Source: Skermanella aerolata KACC 11604 (GTDB taxonomy: Bacteria; Pseudomonadota; Alphaproteobacteria; Azospirillales; Azospirillaceae). From it: a stretch of 64,000 nt of DNA. Below are positions 36,277 to 45,466 of this stretch, in pieces. The stretch's first letter is position 1, and the number at the start of each line of letters is the position of its first letter. Under the pieces are notes generated by a model. It was not told the DNA's origin. It ran no database searches and was given only the letters and a program-made list of their open reading frames with translations. The position numbers were made by a program, and so were the translations under genes. The DNA lies in the NCBI RefSeq assembly GCF_000936425.1, contig NZ_AVFK01000013.1, forward strand, positions 121,790 through 185,789, given 5' to 3'.

Positions 36277-37560
36277 TCATTCCATCAGCGCGTCGGGCAG
36301 GAACAGGACGAGTTGCGGGAAGAAGCTGATCAGCATCAGCACGGCAATCAGAGCCAGGATCAGGGGCAGCCCCTCCACCGTGAAGCGCTGAAGCCGCACG
36401 TTGAGGATCGAGCAGGTCGTGTACATGAGGGTTCCGACCGGGGGCGTGACGCCGCCGATCGTCAGGTTGACCACCATCACCAGACCGAAATGCACCGGAT
36501 CGATCCCGACCTTGGTGATTACCGGAACCAGGATGGGCGCCAGCAGGATGAGGGCGGCCGTCCCCTCGATCAGCATGCCGACCCCGATCAGCATCACGTT
36601 GATCAGAAGAAGCAGCAGGTACGGGTTCTGAGTGAGTTCGACCAGCCCGGCAGCCACGGTGAACGGGATGCGTTCCCATGCCATGTAGAAACCGAAGGCA
36701 GACGCCGAGCAGATGATCAGCATGACCGTGCTGGTCGCCAGCACCGTCTCCGTCAGGACGGACGGCAGGTCCGAGAGCTTGAGTTCCCGGTGGACCGCGA
36801 AGCCGATCAGCGCTGCATAAAGCACGGTCATCGCCCCGGCTTCGGTCGGTGTGAAGATGCCGTAGCGGATGCCGATCAGGATGAAAAGCGGGATGGTCAG
36901 CGCCCAGATCGCGTTGGTGAAGGCGGACCACAGTTCCGCCCTGGACACGAAACGCGGGCGGCTCGGCTGGTATCCCCGGCGGCGCGAGATCACGGCGGTC
37001 ACGATCATCAGCGCGCCGCACAGCATCATTCCTGGGACGACGCCGCCGATGAACAGGCGGCCGATCGAAACATCTGCCAGAAAGCCGTAGATGATGAGGC
37101 CGATGCCCGGCGGGATGATCGGCGTGATCACCGCAGCACAGGCGGTCAGCGCCGCGACGAAGCCCGGCGCATAGCCGCGCCGGATCATCTCGGGCCCCAG
37201 CATCTTCGCCTGCATCGCCGCATCGGCATTGGCGGACGCCGACAGGCCGCCCATCATGGTCGCCAGGATGATGTTGGCCTGCGCCAGACCGCCGATCCAG
37301 TGGCCGACCAGGGCGTCGGCCAGCACCATCAGGCGCCGGGTGATCCCGGCATGGTTCATGATGGAGCCGGCCAGGATGAAGAACGGCACGGCCAGCAGCG
37401 GAAAGGACTCCGTGGCGCCGACCAGACGCTGGACGAAGATGTTGATCGGCAAGCCGCCGGCGAACAGGAAGAAGCTAAGCGCCGCCATGGCGATCGCGAA
37501 GGCGACCGGCACGTTGAGCGCCAGCATCCCGAACATGATGGAAACTGGGAGCAGGTTCAT
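36277..37560 (-). CDS. TRAP transporter large permease (DctM-like), module B
   Basis: A 427-residue DctM-family permease, the same length as the module A protein but clearly diverged. It has LVGATESFPLLAVPFFILAGSIMNHAG, GGLSASANADAAMQAKM, TPIIPPGIGLIIYGF and GGVTPPVGTLMYT. Start ATG 37558-37560, overlapping the small-subunit stop by four bases. The long frame upstream is the small subunit read out of frame. Confidence 0.92.
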   Translation of the reverse strand: MNLLPVSIMFGMLALNVPVAFAIAMAALSFFLFAGGLPINIFVQRLVGATESFPLLAVPFFILAGSIMNHAGITRRLMVLADALVGHWIGGLAQANIILATMMGGLSASANADAAMQAKMLGPEMIRRGYAPGFVAALTACAAVITPIIPPGIGLIIYGFLADVSIGRLFIGGVVPGMMLCGALMIVTAVISRRRGYQPSRPRFVSRAELWSAFTNAIWALTIPLFILIGIRYGIFTPTEAGAMTVLYAALIGFAVHRELKLSDLPSVLTETVLATSTVMLIICSASAFGFYMAWERIPFTVAAGLVELTQNPYLLLLLINVMLIGVGMLIEGTAALILLAPILVPVITKVGIDPVHFGLVMVVNLTIGGVTPPVGTLMYTTCSILNVRLQRFTVEGLPLILALIAVLMLISFFPQLVLFLPDALME

Positions 37561-38093
37561 GGCGCATCCTCCGGCCGATCGAAGCGCGGACCCAACCCCA
37601 ATCCCCGCTGGACGATCCGAACAGCCATCAGGGCGAAGCCGACGGGCACGGCGGCATAGACGATGGAGGAGGGCAGGCGGAGCACCGAGGTCGGGTTGTC
37701 CCAGTTCGTGACGGTGAAGGTAGCGCCCAGCCAGACCATGTAGACGCAGAACGCCGCGACCAGCAGTTCGACGGCAAGGTCCAGCACGCGCCGGGCCTTC
37801 GCGGGAAGCAGCGCCACCAGCATGTCGATGGAAACGTGCAGTCCCCGCTTGAAGCCCGCCGCCGCTCCGAGGAACACCACCCAGGCGAATGCGATGGCGG
37901 CGACTTCTCCCGACCAGACGGCTGGCTGCTGCGTGACGTAACGGCTCAGTACGCCCCAGCAGACGGAGCCGATGACCACGAGCAGGGCGGCACTGGCGAC
38001 GGTTTCTTCGAGGTTGGCGAGCGCGCGGGTGAGCCATCCGGCTTCCCCGCGCCCGGCGAGACGGGCTTTGCCCGTGTCGGCCAGTTCGACCAT
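37557..38093 (-). CDS. TRAP transporter small permease (DctQ-like), module B
   Basis: A 178-residue four-helix membrane protein with WSGEVAAIAFAWVVFLGAAAGFKRGLHVSID, the DctQ motif. The ATG at 38091-38093 follows GGGGAGA at good spacing; upstream in-frame starts are not supported. It is 32 bases from the binding-protein gene, with no hairpin of the kind seen in module A. Confidence 0.88.
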   Translation of the reverse strand: MVELADTGKARLAGRGEAGWLTRALANLEETVASAALLVVIGSVCWGVLSRYVTQQPAVWSGEVAAIAFAWVVFLGAAAGFKRGLHVSIDMLVALLPAKARRVLDLAVELLVAAFCVYMVWLGATFTVTNWDNPTSVLRLPSSIVYAAVPVGFALMAVRIVQRGLGLGPRFDRPEDAP

Positions 38094-38125
38094 GGCATTC
38101 TCCCCAGGTCCTTGGCGTATCGGCG

Positions 38126-39103
38126 TCAGTTGTCGAGGATCGTCTGGACCTGCTTGTGAAGGCCCGGCGTCCATTTCGGGAAGGCCGAGTAGACGCTTTC
38201 GGTCTGCTTGGCGAAGGCGGCGAGGTCGACGTCGTCGACAACGGTAACGCCGGCTTCCTTGAACTTGGCGATGTAGTCCTGCTCACGGTCCAGGGTGAGC
38301 TTGGTCATATACTCGCCGGCCTTCTCGCCTTCCTCCAGAAGCACCTGCTGAATGTTCTTGGGCAGCATCTGGAAATACTGCTCGCTCATGGCGAAGGTGA
38401 TCCATGAGATGAAATGCTGGTCGAGCGACAGCACCTTACGGGTCTCGTGCAGCTTGGAGCCGTAGAGCGAAGCCAAGGGAGCCTCGACTGCCGAGACGAC
38501 GTTCTGCTGGAGTGCGGTATAGACTTCGGACCAGTTGACCGTGGTCGGGCGGGCGCCCATGGCCTTGAACGTCTCGATCCACATCTGGTTGGGCGGGACG
38601 CGGATGGTGACGCCCTGCATGTCGGCCGGCGAACGTACCGGCTTATCCGACAGGATATGGCGCGGCCCGAACAGGTTGTTGAAGGAAACGACACGGAAAC
38701 CGGCCTTCTGAAGCTTCTTGTCGAGGTCCTTGTACCAGTCGCTTTTCAGGATCTTCTTGAAATCGTCGGCCTGTTTCAAAAGATAGGGGCCGTTCAGCAC
38801 GCCCACGTCTGGCACGAAATCCGACAGGTAGCCGGGATCGGTGATGTTCATGACAGGAGCGCCCTGCCGCATCATCTCGTTGACGTCCTTGCCGGAGCCG
38901 AGCTGCTCGCTGGGGAAGACGCTGATGGCGACCTCCCCCTTGGTGCGCTCGCCGACGTTCTTGGCGAAGTATTCCGCCGCAAGGTGGGCCGGTTCGGTGC
39001 TAGACAGCGAGTGTGCGAACTTGATCACGTAGCTCTGCGCCATGGCCGGAGCCGTGCCGGCGCAGAAAGCCGCCAGCAGGCCCGCGAAGAGTATCCGCTT
39101 CAT
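38126..39103 (-). CDS. TRAP transporter substrate-binding protein (DctP-like), module B
   Basis: A 325-residue periplasmic binding protein with a clear Sec signal (LFAGLLAAFCAGTAPAMA). DctP features include KFAHSLSSTEPAHLAAEYFA, SVFPSEQLGSGKDVNEM, the ligand-arginine motif VTIRVPPNQMW and NWSEVYTALQQNVVSAVEAP. It stands immediately downstream of the second dioxygenase gene. Differences from the module A protein suggest a related but distinct ligand. Confidence 0.9.
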   Translation of the reverse strand: MKRILFAGLLAAFCAGTAPAMAQSYVIKFAHSLSSTEPAHLAAEYFAKNVGERTKGEVAISVFPSEQLGSGKDVNEMMRQGAPVMNITDPGYLSDFVPDVGVLNGPYLLKQADDFKKILKSDWYKDLDKKLQKAGFRVVSFNNLFGPRHILSDKPVRSPADMQGVTIRVPPNQMWIETFKAMGARPTTVNWSEVYTALQQNVVSAVEAPLASLYGSKLHETRKVLSLDQHFISWITFAMSEQYFQMLPKNIQQVLLEEGEKAGEYMTKLTLDREQDYIAKFKEAGVTVVDDVDLAAFAKQTESVYSAFPKWTPGLHKQVQTILDN

Positions 39104-39166
39104 TGTTTCCCCCTGATCCCGTTGTTTTGTTTTTGGATTTTGGCTTCTAGTTTTTGGCGGGGCCGT

Positions 39167-40021
39167 TCAGCCGCGTGTGGTCGGCTGAGCGTAAGGCTTC
39201 ACCTTTTCGGCGCCGGCGTAGAGGATCTGTTCCGTCCGCTCCAGCATGGCCGTATGGAAGGCCACGGCACGCGGGTCGAAATCGGTCTCCGGCACCGGCT
39301 CGGCATCGAAGTTGCCGAACTCGTCCTCGCCCCAGACCAGCGTAGCGCTGTCGCGGACGCCGGCGGTCTGCCGGATATAGGTGGGGATGTAGCGGATCGC
39401 GAAGCCGATGCGCGGCTGCTCGGAACGGTTCGGTTCCGATCCGTGGATCAGGCGGACATGGTGGATCGACATCTCGCCCGGCTTGAGGACGACGTCGACC
39501 GCCTCCCGCTCGTCGACCTCGACAGCGACCTCCTGGCCGCGCGACAGCAGGTTGGTTTCCGCGAAGGTATCCTTGTGGGGAAGCTGGTCCTTGTGATGGC
39601 TACATGGTACGACCCGCATGCAGCCGCTTTCCACCGTGCTCGGCGTGAAGGCGACCCACGCGGTCACGATATCGGGCGCCGACAAGCCCCAATAGGTCGA
39701 ATCCTGATGCCAGGAGATGAAGGCGGGGTCCTTGGGCTGCTTCCAGAAGAAGCCGGAGCCCCAGCACAGGATGTTCGGACCGAGAGCCGCCGATACCGGC
39801 CCCAGGATCCGGGGATCGCGGATCAGCCGGTTCAGCCATGGCAGCAGGATATGCGGTTTCTGGTTGGTGGCGCGGGACAGCTTTCCGCCTTCCTGCCGGG
39901 CGAGATCTTCCAGCCTGGTACGGTAGCCCGATATCTCCTCCTCGCTGAAGACGGGGATGGGGAAAAGAATTCCATCGTTTTTAAGACGGGCGATGCTATC
40001 GCTCGACAGAGCCTGGGTCAT
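39167..40021 (-). CDS. Phytanoyl-CoA dioxygenase (PhyH)-family oxygenase, module B
   Basis: A 284-residue Fe(II)/2-oxoglutarate oxygenase with WHQDSTYW (H105, D107) and distal H193 in LIHGSEPNRSEQPR. The start ATG at 40019-40021 is preceded by a textbook GGAGGAAA site; an upstream ATG in the same frame would add a short basic tail and is less likely. It heads the second TRAP module and is divergent from the IclR regulator at 40169. Likely substrate is the solute carried by its own TRAP system. Confidence 0.88.
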   Translation of the reverse strand: MTQALSSDSIARLKNDGILFPIPVFSEEEISGYRTRLEDLARQEGGKLSRATNQKPHILLPWLNRLIRDPRILGPVSAALGPNILCWGSGFFWKQPKDPAFISWHQDSTYWGLSAPDIVTAWVAFTPSTVESGCMRVVPCSHHKDQLPHKDTFAETNLLSRGQEVAVEVDEREAVDVVLKPGEMSIHHVRLIHGSEPNRSEQPRIGFAIRYIPTYIRQTAGVRDSATLVWGEDEFGNFDAEPVPETDFDPRAVAFHTAMLERTEQILYAGAEKVKPYAQPTTRG

Positions 40022-40168
40022 GTCGTTTCCTCCTGGCTTGATCTTGGTGGCCACTGGGTCATTGGGGGTGACCTCATGCGGCCTGTTGTCGCAGCCTTGG
40101 TTATAAGGTTTTCATATTTGGCAACGACCACGCAAGGGTAAAATTACAGTAGGCGGGTGTAGGCTATA

Positions 40169-40960
40169 ATGAGTGAAATTCAGACAACGGCGGAGCGGGC
40201 GTCAGGCTACAGCGCCCCGGCGCTGGAAAAAGGATTGGACATCCTCGAGCTTCTGGCGGGCGAAGAGGAACCCCTGTCGCAAAGCCAGATCGCGTCCAGA
40301 CTGGACCGGTCGATCAGCGAGATTTTCCGGATGCTCGCGGCACTGGAACGGCGGGGCTACGTCCGGCGGTGCGGCATCGACGCTGGGTACGTCCTGACCC
40401 TGAAGCTGTTCGAGCTTTCGATCCGGCACCCGACCATGGACCGCATCCTGTCGGCTGCCAGGCAGGAGATGCGGGCGCTGTCCGAGCAGACCGGCCAGTC
40501 CTGCCATCTATCCGTCCTGGACGGCGACGCCATTCTGGTGATCGCAAGGGCCGAGGCTCCGACCAGCCGGACCTTTTCGGTCAAAACAGGTGCCGGATTT
40601 TCGCTGACGGCGACGGCTTCGGGCCGGGTGCTGCTCGCTTTCCTGCCAGCGGCCGAGAAGACCGGTTACATGTCGCGACATGTGGACGGGCCGGAAGACG
40701 CGCCGCCCGATGGAGGGTTGGAAATCCGCCTGGATGCCATCGCGGCACAGGGATACGAGGAGAACGTCAGCGACGCCGTTCAGGGCGTGGTAGACCTGTC
40801 ATGCCCCGTTCTGGGGTACTCCGGCACAGCACTGGCCGCATTGACGGTCCCCTTCCTGCACATGAAAGGAAACAAGGTCGGTCAGGCCGAAGCCCTCGCC
40901 ATGCTGCGCGCCTGTGCGGACCGTATATCGGTCCGGCTGGGCGGCATTCCCCGACGTTGA
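40169..40960 (+). CDS. IclR-family transcriptional regulator
   Basis: A 263-residue regulator. The N-terminal winged helix (ALEKGLDILELLAGEEEPLSQSQIASRL, then EIFRMLAALERRGYV) is followed by the IclR effector domain (GQSCHLSVLDGDAILVIARAE; TATASGRVLLAFLP; ENVSDAVQGVVDLSCPVLGYSG). Divergent from the TRAP/PhyH modules across a 147-base gap, it is the probable regulator of at least module B. It lies upstream of the formate dehydrogenase genes but is separated by 98 bases and functionally unrelated. Confidence 0.9.
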   Translation: MSEIQTTAERASGYSAPALEKGLDILELLAGEEEPLSQSQIASRLDRSISEIFRMLAALERRGYVRRCGIDAGYVLTLKLFELSIRHPTMDRILSAARQEMRALSEQTGQSCHLSVLDGDAILVIARAEAPTSRTFSVKTGAGFSLTATASGRVLLAFLPAAEKTGYMSRHVDGPEDAPPDGGLEIRLDAIAAQGYEENVSDAVQGVVDLSCPVLGYSGTALAALTVPFLHMKGNKVGQAEALAMLRACADRISVRLGGIPRR

Positions 40961-41058
40961 AAATCCACTGCGGAACAATCCCCGGCAAGCGTCGTTACCG
41001 GCGTGCAGGTTTCGGAAAAAACAAGCGCCGAGCGGCGGAAAGCCGGGGTCGAGAATTT

Positions 41059-41316
41059 ATGAAGCAAGATCTAAAGACGATGACCGGCACCATCACGATC
41101 GTCCAGGAAGGGCGCTTCAAGATGGAGCCGGAAGACGGGCAGCCGATGCTGTTCGTGCTGTCCCACTCCGCCCCGATCGAGCCGCAGGATCTGCCGGAGC
41201 TTCAGCGCTCCCAAGCGCAGGTGACCGTCCGTTACGAGGATTCCGCGACCCTGATCGCCGGCGTCGTCCACGATATCGGGTGGGCCGACGAACCCAGCCA
41301 CAGGCAAGCCATCTAA
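41059..41316 (+). CDS. Small protein preceding formate dehydrogenase
   Basis: An 85-residue soluble protein starting MKQDLKTMTGTITIV, with several beta-strand-like segments (GTITIVQEGRFKM; PMLFVLSHSAPIEPQDL; QVTVRYED) and an acidic character. No Cys motif or membrane segment. It sits 41 bases upstream of the selenocysteine formate dehydrogenase gene, so it is probably cotranscribed. I do not recognise a named family. It could be an assembly or regulatory factor of the dehydrogenase, but this is only positional inference. Confidence 0.65.
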   Translation: MKQDLKTMTGTITIVQEGRFKMEPEDGQPMLFVLSHSAPIEPQDLPELQRSQAQVTVRYEDSATLIAGVVHDIGWADEPSHRQAI

Positions 41317-41357
41317 GTTCAAGCCGGTTAAAGTTTAAGCCAGTAAAGGGCAAGACG

Positions 41358-44300
41358 ATGAAGCGTATCCGCAGCCGCTCCCTTTCAGACCGCATCGGAA
41401 GCTTCGTCCGCGATTGGTCGGTTCCGCGCCAGATCGCCGGACAGTCTTCCGCCACGAAGGCGGCGGAGAGCAGCCTGTCACGGGGGCTGCGGCCCCGGCT
41501 GGAAGAGGCGGATACCGTCGGCACCAACATCTGCCCCTACTGCGCCGTCGGCTGCTCCCAGCTTATGTATGCCAAGAACGGCCGCGTCATCCATGTGGAA
41601 GGCGATCCGCGCAGCCCGATCAACCAAGGGACGCTCTGTCCCAAGGGAGCGGCAACCCTGGGGCTGATGACGATGCCGGATCGGCTGGACAAGGTCCTAT
41701 ACCGGGCGCCGCATTCCGACCAGTGGGAGGAAAAACCGATGGATTGGGCGATGGACCGCATCGCTCACCTCACCAAGCGGACGCGCGACGAGACCTTCGT
41801 CCACAAACTACCCGACGGTACCATCGTCAACCATACCCTTGGCGTCGGTTCGCTGGGCGGCGCCACCCTCGACAACGAAGAGAACTACCTGATCAAGAAG
41901 TTGTTCTCGGGCGGCCTGGGGATGGTCTGGATTGAGAACCAGGCCCGCGTCTGACACAGTTCGTCGGTGCCCAGTTTGGGTGCCACCTATGGCAGGGGAG
42001 CGGCGACGCTCGCCCAGTGGGATCTTGCCAATTCCGACTTCATCCTGGTGATGGGGTCGAACATGGCCGAGAACCATCCGATCGCCTTCCGCTTCGTCAT
42101 GCATGCGAAGGAGAAGGGCGCCACTGTCGTCCATGCCGATCCGCGCTTCACGCGGACATCGGCCCTGGCCGATATTCATGCTCCGCTCCGCGCCGGGACG
42201 GACATCGCGTTCCTGGGCGGCATCATCCGGTACATCCTTGAGAACGACCTGTGGTTCAAGGAATACGCGATGGAATACACCAACATCGCGACCATCATCT
42301 CGCCGGACTACCAAGGACCGGACGAACTGGACGGCGTGTTTTCCGGCTGGGACGAGGACAGCAAGAGCTACGTCTTGGACAGTTGGCAGTACGAAGGCAT
42401 GAAGGTGCCGTCGTCGCTGGCCGAACATCATGCGACCACGACAGAGTCCTTCGACGAAACCTCGAAGAGCACCAGCGAGGGTCCGCCGCCGCAAGACCGC
42501 ACGCTCCAGCACCCGAACTGTGTCTACCAGATCATGAAGCGGCACTACGCCCGCTACACGCCCGAGATGGTCGAGCGAGTGACGGGATGCCGCGCGGACA
42601 CCTTCCTGAAGGTCTGCGAGGCGATGACCCGTAACTCCGGACGGGACCGGACCGGGGCGATCTGCTACGCGGTCGGCTGGACGCACCACAGCACCGGCGT
42701 CCAGATGATACGGGGCGCCGGGATCATCCAGGCGCTACTGGGCAATGTTGGGCGGCCGGGTGGCGGCGTGCTGGCGCTGCGGGGCCATACCAGCATCCAG
42801 GGCAGCACCGACATCCCCACGCTCTACGACATGCTGCCGGGCTACCTTCAGCAGCCCCATGCCTATCGCAAGCACAAGGACTTCGACCAGTATCTGGAGA
42901 CCGAGCAGACACCGACCGGCTGGTGGCACAACTTCCCCAAATACGCGGTCAGCCTGCTGAAGGCTTGGTACGGCGACCATGCGGCTAAATCCAACGGCTT
43001 CGGCTACGAATGGCTGCCCAAGATCGTCGGCGACCACAGCCAGTTGCCGATGACTATGGCGATGCGCGACGGCGTGATCAGGGGGATGTTCTTCCTGGGC
43101 CAGAACCCGGCAATCGGCGGCAGCAACTCCAAGTTGGTTCAGGCCGGACTGGCGAAACTGGACTGGATGGTGGTGCGCGACTGCGCCGATACCGAGACCG
43201 CCTCCTTCTGGAAGGACGGGCATCTGGTCCGCGACGGCGACATGAGGCCGGAGGACATCGGGACCGAGGTGTTCCTGATGCCGGGGTCGCTGGCGGGCGA
43301 GAAGGACGGCACGTTCACCAATACCCATCGGCTCCTCCAGTGGCACGACAAGGTCGTGGACGGACCGGGTGAAAGCCAGTCGGAACTGTGGTTCATCTAC
43401 CATCTCGGCCTGCGTCTGAAGGATCTGTACGCAGGCAGCGAGAAGGAGCGGGACAAGCCGATGCTGAACCTGACCTGGACCTATCCGGAGATGGGTCCGG
43501 ACCGCGACCCCTCGGCGGAAGCGGTGCTTAAGGAAATCAACGGATATACCTGGGCGGACCGCAAGCAGCTTACCGGCATCAGCGACATCAAGGACGACGG
43601 CTCCACCGCTTGCGGCTGCTGGATCTATAGTGGCGTCTTCCCGCAGGACGACCACAACCAGTCACGCTCGCGCCGCGCCGATGGGCCAGAGGGACCGGGA
43701 ACCCATCTGGGCTGGGGCTTCGCCTGGCCGGAAAACCGCCGGACCCTGTGTAACCGTGCCTCGGCGGATCCGGAAGGCAAACCCTGGTCGGAGAAGAAGC
43801 GGCTGATCTGGTGGGACGAGGAAAACGAGTCGTGGACCGGCCATGACTCGGTCGACTTCCCCAAGGACAAGGCGCCCGGCTTCGATCCTGACTGGAGCAG
43901 CCATCCGACCGGCATGGACGCTTTGGACGGACGCAGCCCCTATATCATGATCGCAGACGGCAAGGCGGCGCTGTTCGCTCCGTCCGGCATGAAGGACGGA
44001 CCGCTGCCGGCCCACTACGAGCCTCTGGAAAGCCCTGTCCACAACGCCGTCTATCCCAGGCAGTCCAACCCTGTCGCAAAACGCTGGGAGGAACCTGACA
44101 ACCAGCTGGCGAAGCCGGGCGATCCGCGCTTTCCTTATGCCTTCACGACATACCGGCTGACTGAGCACCATTCCGGCGGCACTCCGACCCGGTCGGTCCC
44201 GGTCACGGCGGAGTTGCAGCCGGAAGGCTTCGCCGAGATTCCGACCGAACTGGCACGGGAACTCGGTATCGGAAACACGGACTGGATCGTGATCTCGACG

Positions 44301-44558
44301 CTGCGCGGCGAGATCGAGACGCGAGCGCTCGTGACCGACCGGATGCAGCCGTTCCGTCTGGCGGAGGGCAGGGTGGTCCATCAGGTCGGCATGCCCTGGC
44401 ATTTCGGCTGGAAGGGCTATGCAACCGGCGACGTCGCCAATGTCCTGACTTCGGTCGTCGGCGATCCGAATACCAGCATGCATGAGAACAAGGCGCTGGT
44501 CTGCAACGTTAGACCAGGGCGCCTGACGCGGGGCGCTCCAACCCGAGGAGACGGCTGA
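41358..44558 (+). CDS. fdnG: Selenocysteine formate dehydrogenase catalytic subunit
   Basis: A 1066-residue molybdopterin enzyme read through an in-frame TGA at 41952-41954 (Sec, residue 199). The context NQARV-U-HSSSVPSLGATYGRG matches the selenocysteine site of FdnG/FdoG. Upstream lies the [4Fe-4S] motif C59-x2-C62-x3-C66-x27-C94 (NICPYCAVGCS... TLCPKGAA). The C-terminal region is a normal molybdopterin-dinucleotide-binding domain. It oxidises formate to CO2 and passes electrons through its cluster to the Fe-S subunit. Unlike E. coli FdnG, no clear Tat signal (RRxFLK) is present, so a cytoplasmic-facing enzyme is likely. A standard caller will split this gene into a 199-codon piece and an 863-residue piece. 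The stop overlaps the next start (TGATG). Confidence 0.95.
41952..41990 (+). promoter_or_regulatory. Selenocysteine UGA with SECIS-like hairpin
   Basis: After the TGA and an 11-base spacer, GGTG-CCCA (41966-41973) pairs with TGGG (41977-41980) and CACC (41984-41987). The loop is GTT and there is a 3-base bulge TGC. This is the size, position and bulged form of the bacterial SECIS bound by SelB, as in E. coli fdhF and fdnG. The selA, selB, selC and selD genes are not in this window. Confidence 0.75.
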
Positions 44559-45466
44559 TGGGCGTCCATCCGCGCGCGCTTGATTATGCCGAGTCATTTC
44601 CGAACCATGTCATCCCAGACGAGTCGGAACTGACCTGCGGCACGAAGATCGAACCCGGCAAGAGCTACGGCTTCTTCACCGATACGACGCTGTGCATCGG
44701 CTGCAAGGCCTGCGAGGTCGCCTGCAAGGAATGGAACGGCCTGCCGGCCGATCACCTGGGTCTTACCGGCAACAGCTACGACAACACGGGCGATCTCGGT
44801 GCCAATACGTGGCGGCACGTCGCCTTCGTCGAGAAGATCGGCAGCGGCGGCGACCGCGCGCAGGAGATGAAGCCGTTCCAGAGCAACTGGCTGATGATGA
44901 GCGACGTGTGCAAGCACTGCGCGAACGCTCCCTGCCTGGAGGCCTGTCCGACCGGCTCGATCTTCCGGACCGAGTTCGACACCGTCGTCGTCCAGCAGGA
45001 CATCTGCAACGGCTGCGGCTACTGCGTGCCGGCCTGTCCGTTCGGCGTGGTCGAACTGAGCCTGGAGGACGGCAAGGCGCATAAATGCACCCTCTGCTAT
45101 GACCGGCTGAAGGGCGGGCTGGAGCCGGCCTGCGCCAAGGCCTGTCCGACCGACAGCATACAGTTCGGCGAGATCAACGAGCTGTTCGAACGGGCAGGAA
45201 AGCGGGTCGAGGACCTGCACGAGAAGGGTGCAACCGACGCTTACCTCTACGGCGCACCGGATACGCCGGGAGCGACCGGCGGCCTGAAGCACCTGAACGC
45301 CTTCTTCCTGCTGACCGACCGGCCGGAGGTCTACAACCTCCCGGTGGCGCCGACGCGGGCAAGCGACCGGGTCAGGCCCAGCTTCCTCACCGGCTTGGCA
45401 GCGATGGCCGGGCTGACCCTTGCGGCGGCAGCCCTGATGTCGTCGGGTCGGGAGCGGGGACGATGA
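44558..45466 (+). CDS. fdnH: Formate dehydrogenase iron-sulfur (beta) subunit
   Basis: A 302-residue protein with four ferredoxin-type cysteine groups: CIGCKACEVAC (C46-C56), CKHCANAPCLEAC, CNGCGYCVPAC and CTLCYDRLKGGLEPACAKAC, which bind four [4Fe-4S] clusters. Near the C-terminus a single hydrophobic helix (FLTGLAAMAGLTLAAAALM) would tether it to the membrane, as in FdnH. It wires the catalytic subunit to the membrane subunit. Both ends overlap their neighbours (TGATG with fdnG, ATGA with the NrfD-like gene). Confidence 0.93.
   Translation: MGVHPRALDYAESFPNHVIPDESELTCGTKIEPGKSYGFFTDTTLCIGCKACEVACKEWNGLPADHLGLTGNSYDNTGDLGANTWRHVAFVEKIGSGGDRAQEMKPFQSNWLMMSDVCKHCANAPCLEACPTGSIFRTEFDTVVVQQDICNGCGYCVPACPFGVVELSLEDGKAHKCTLCYDRLKGGLEPACAKACPTDSIQFGEINELFERAGKRVEDLHEKGATDAYLYGAPDTPGATGGLKHLNAFFLLTDRPEVYNLPVAPTRASDRVRPSFLTGLAAMAGLTLAAAALMSSGRERGR

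Noticed and set aside
41967..44558. Formate dehydrogenase as an 863-residue gene starting after the TGA
   Set aside because: This would lack the [4Fe-4S] domain and the selenocysteine. The in-frame first part carries both, and a SECIS-like hairpin explains the TGA.
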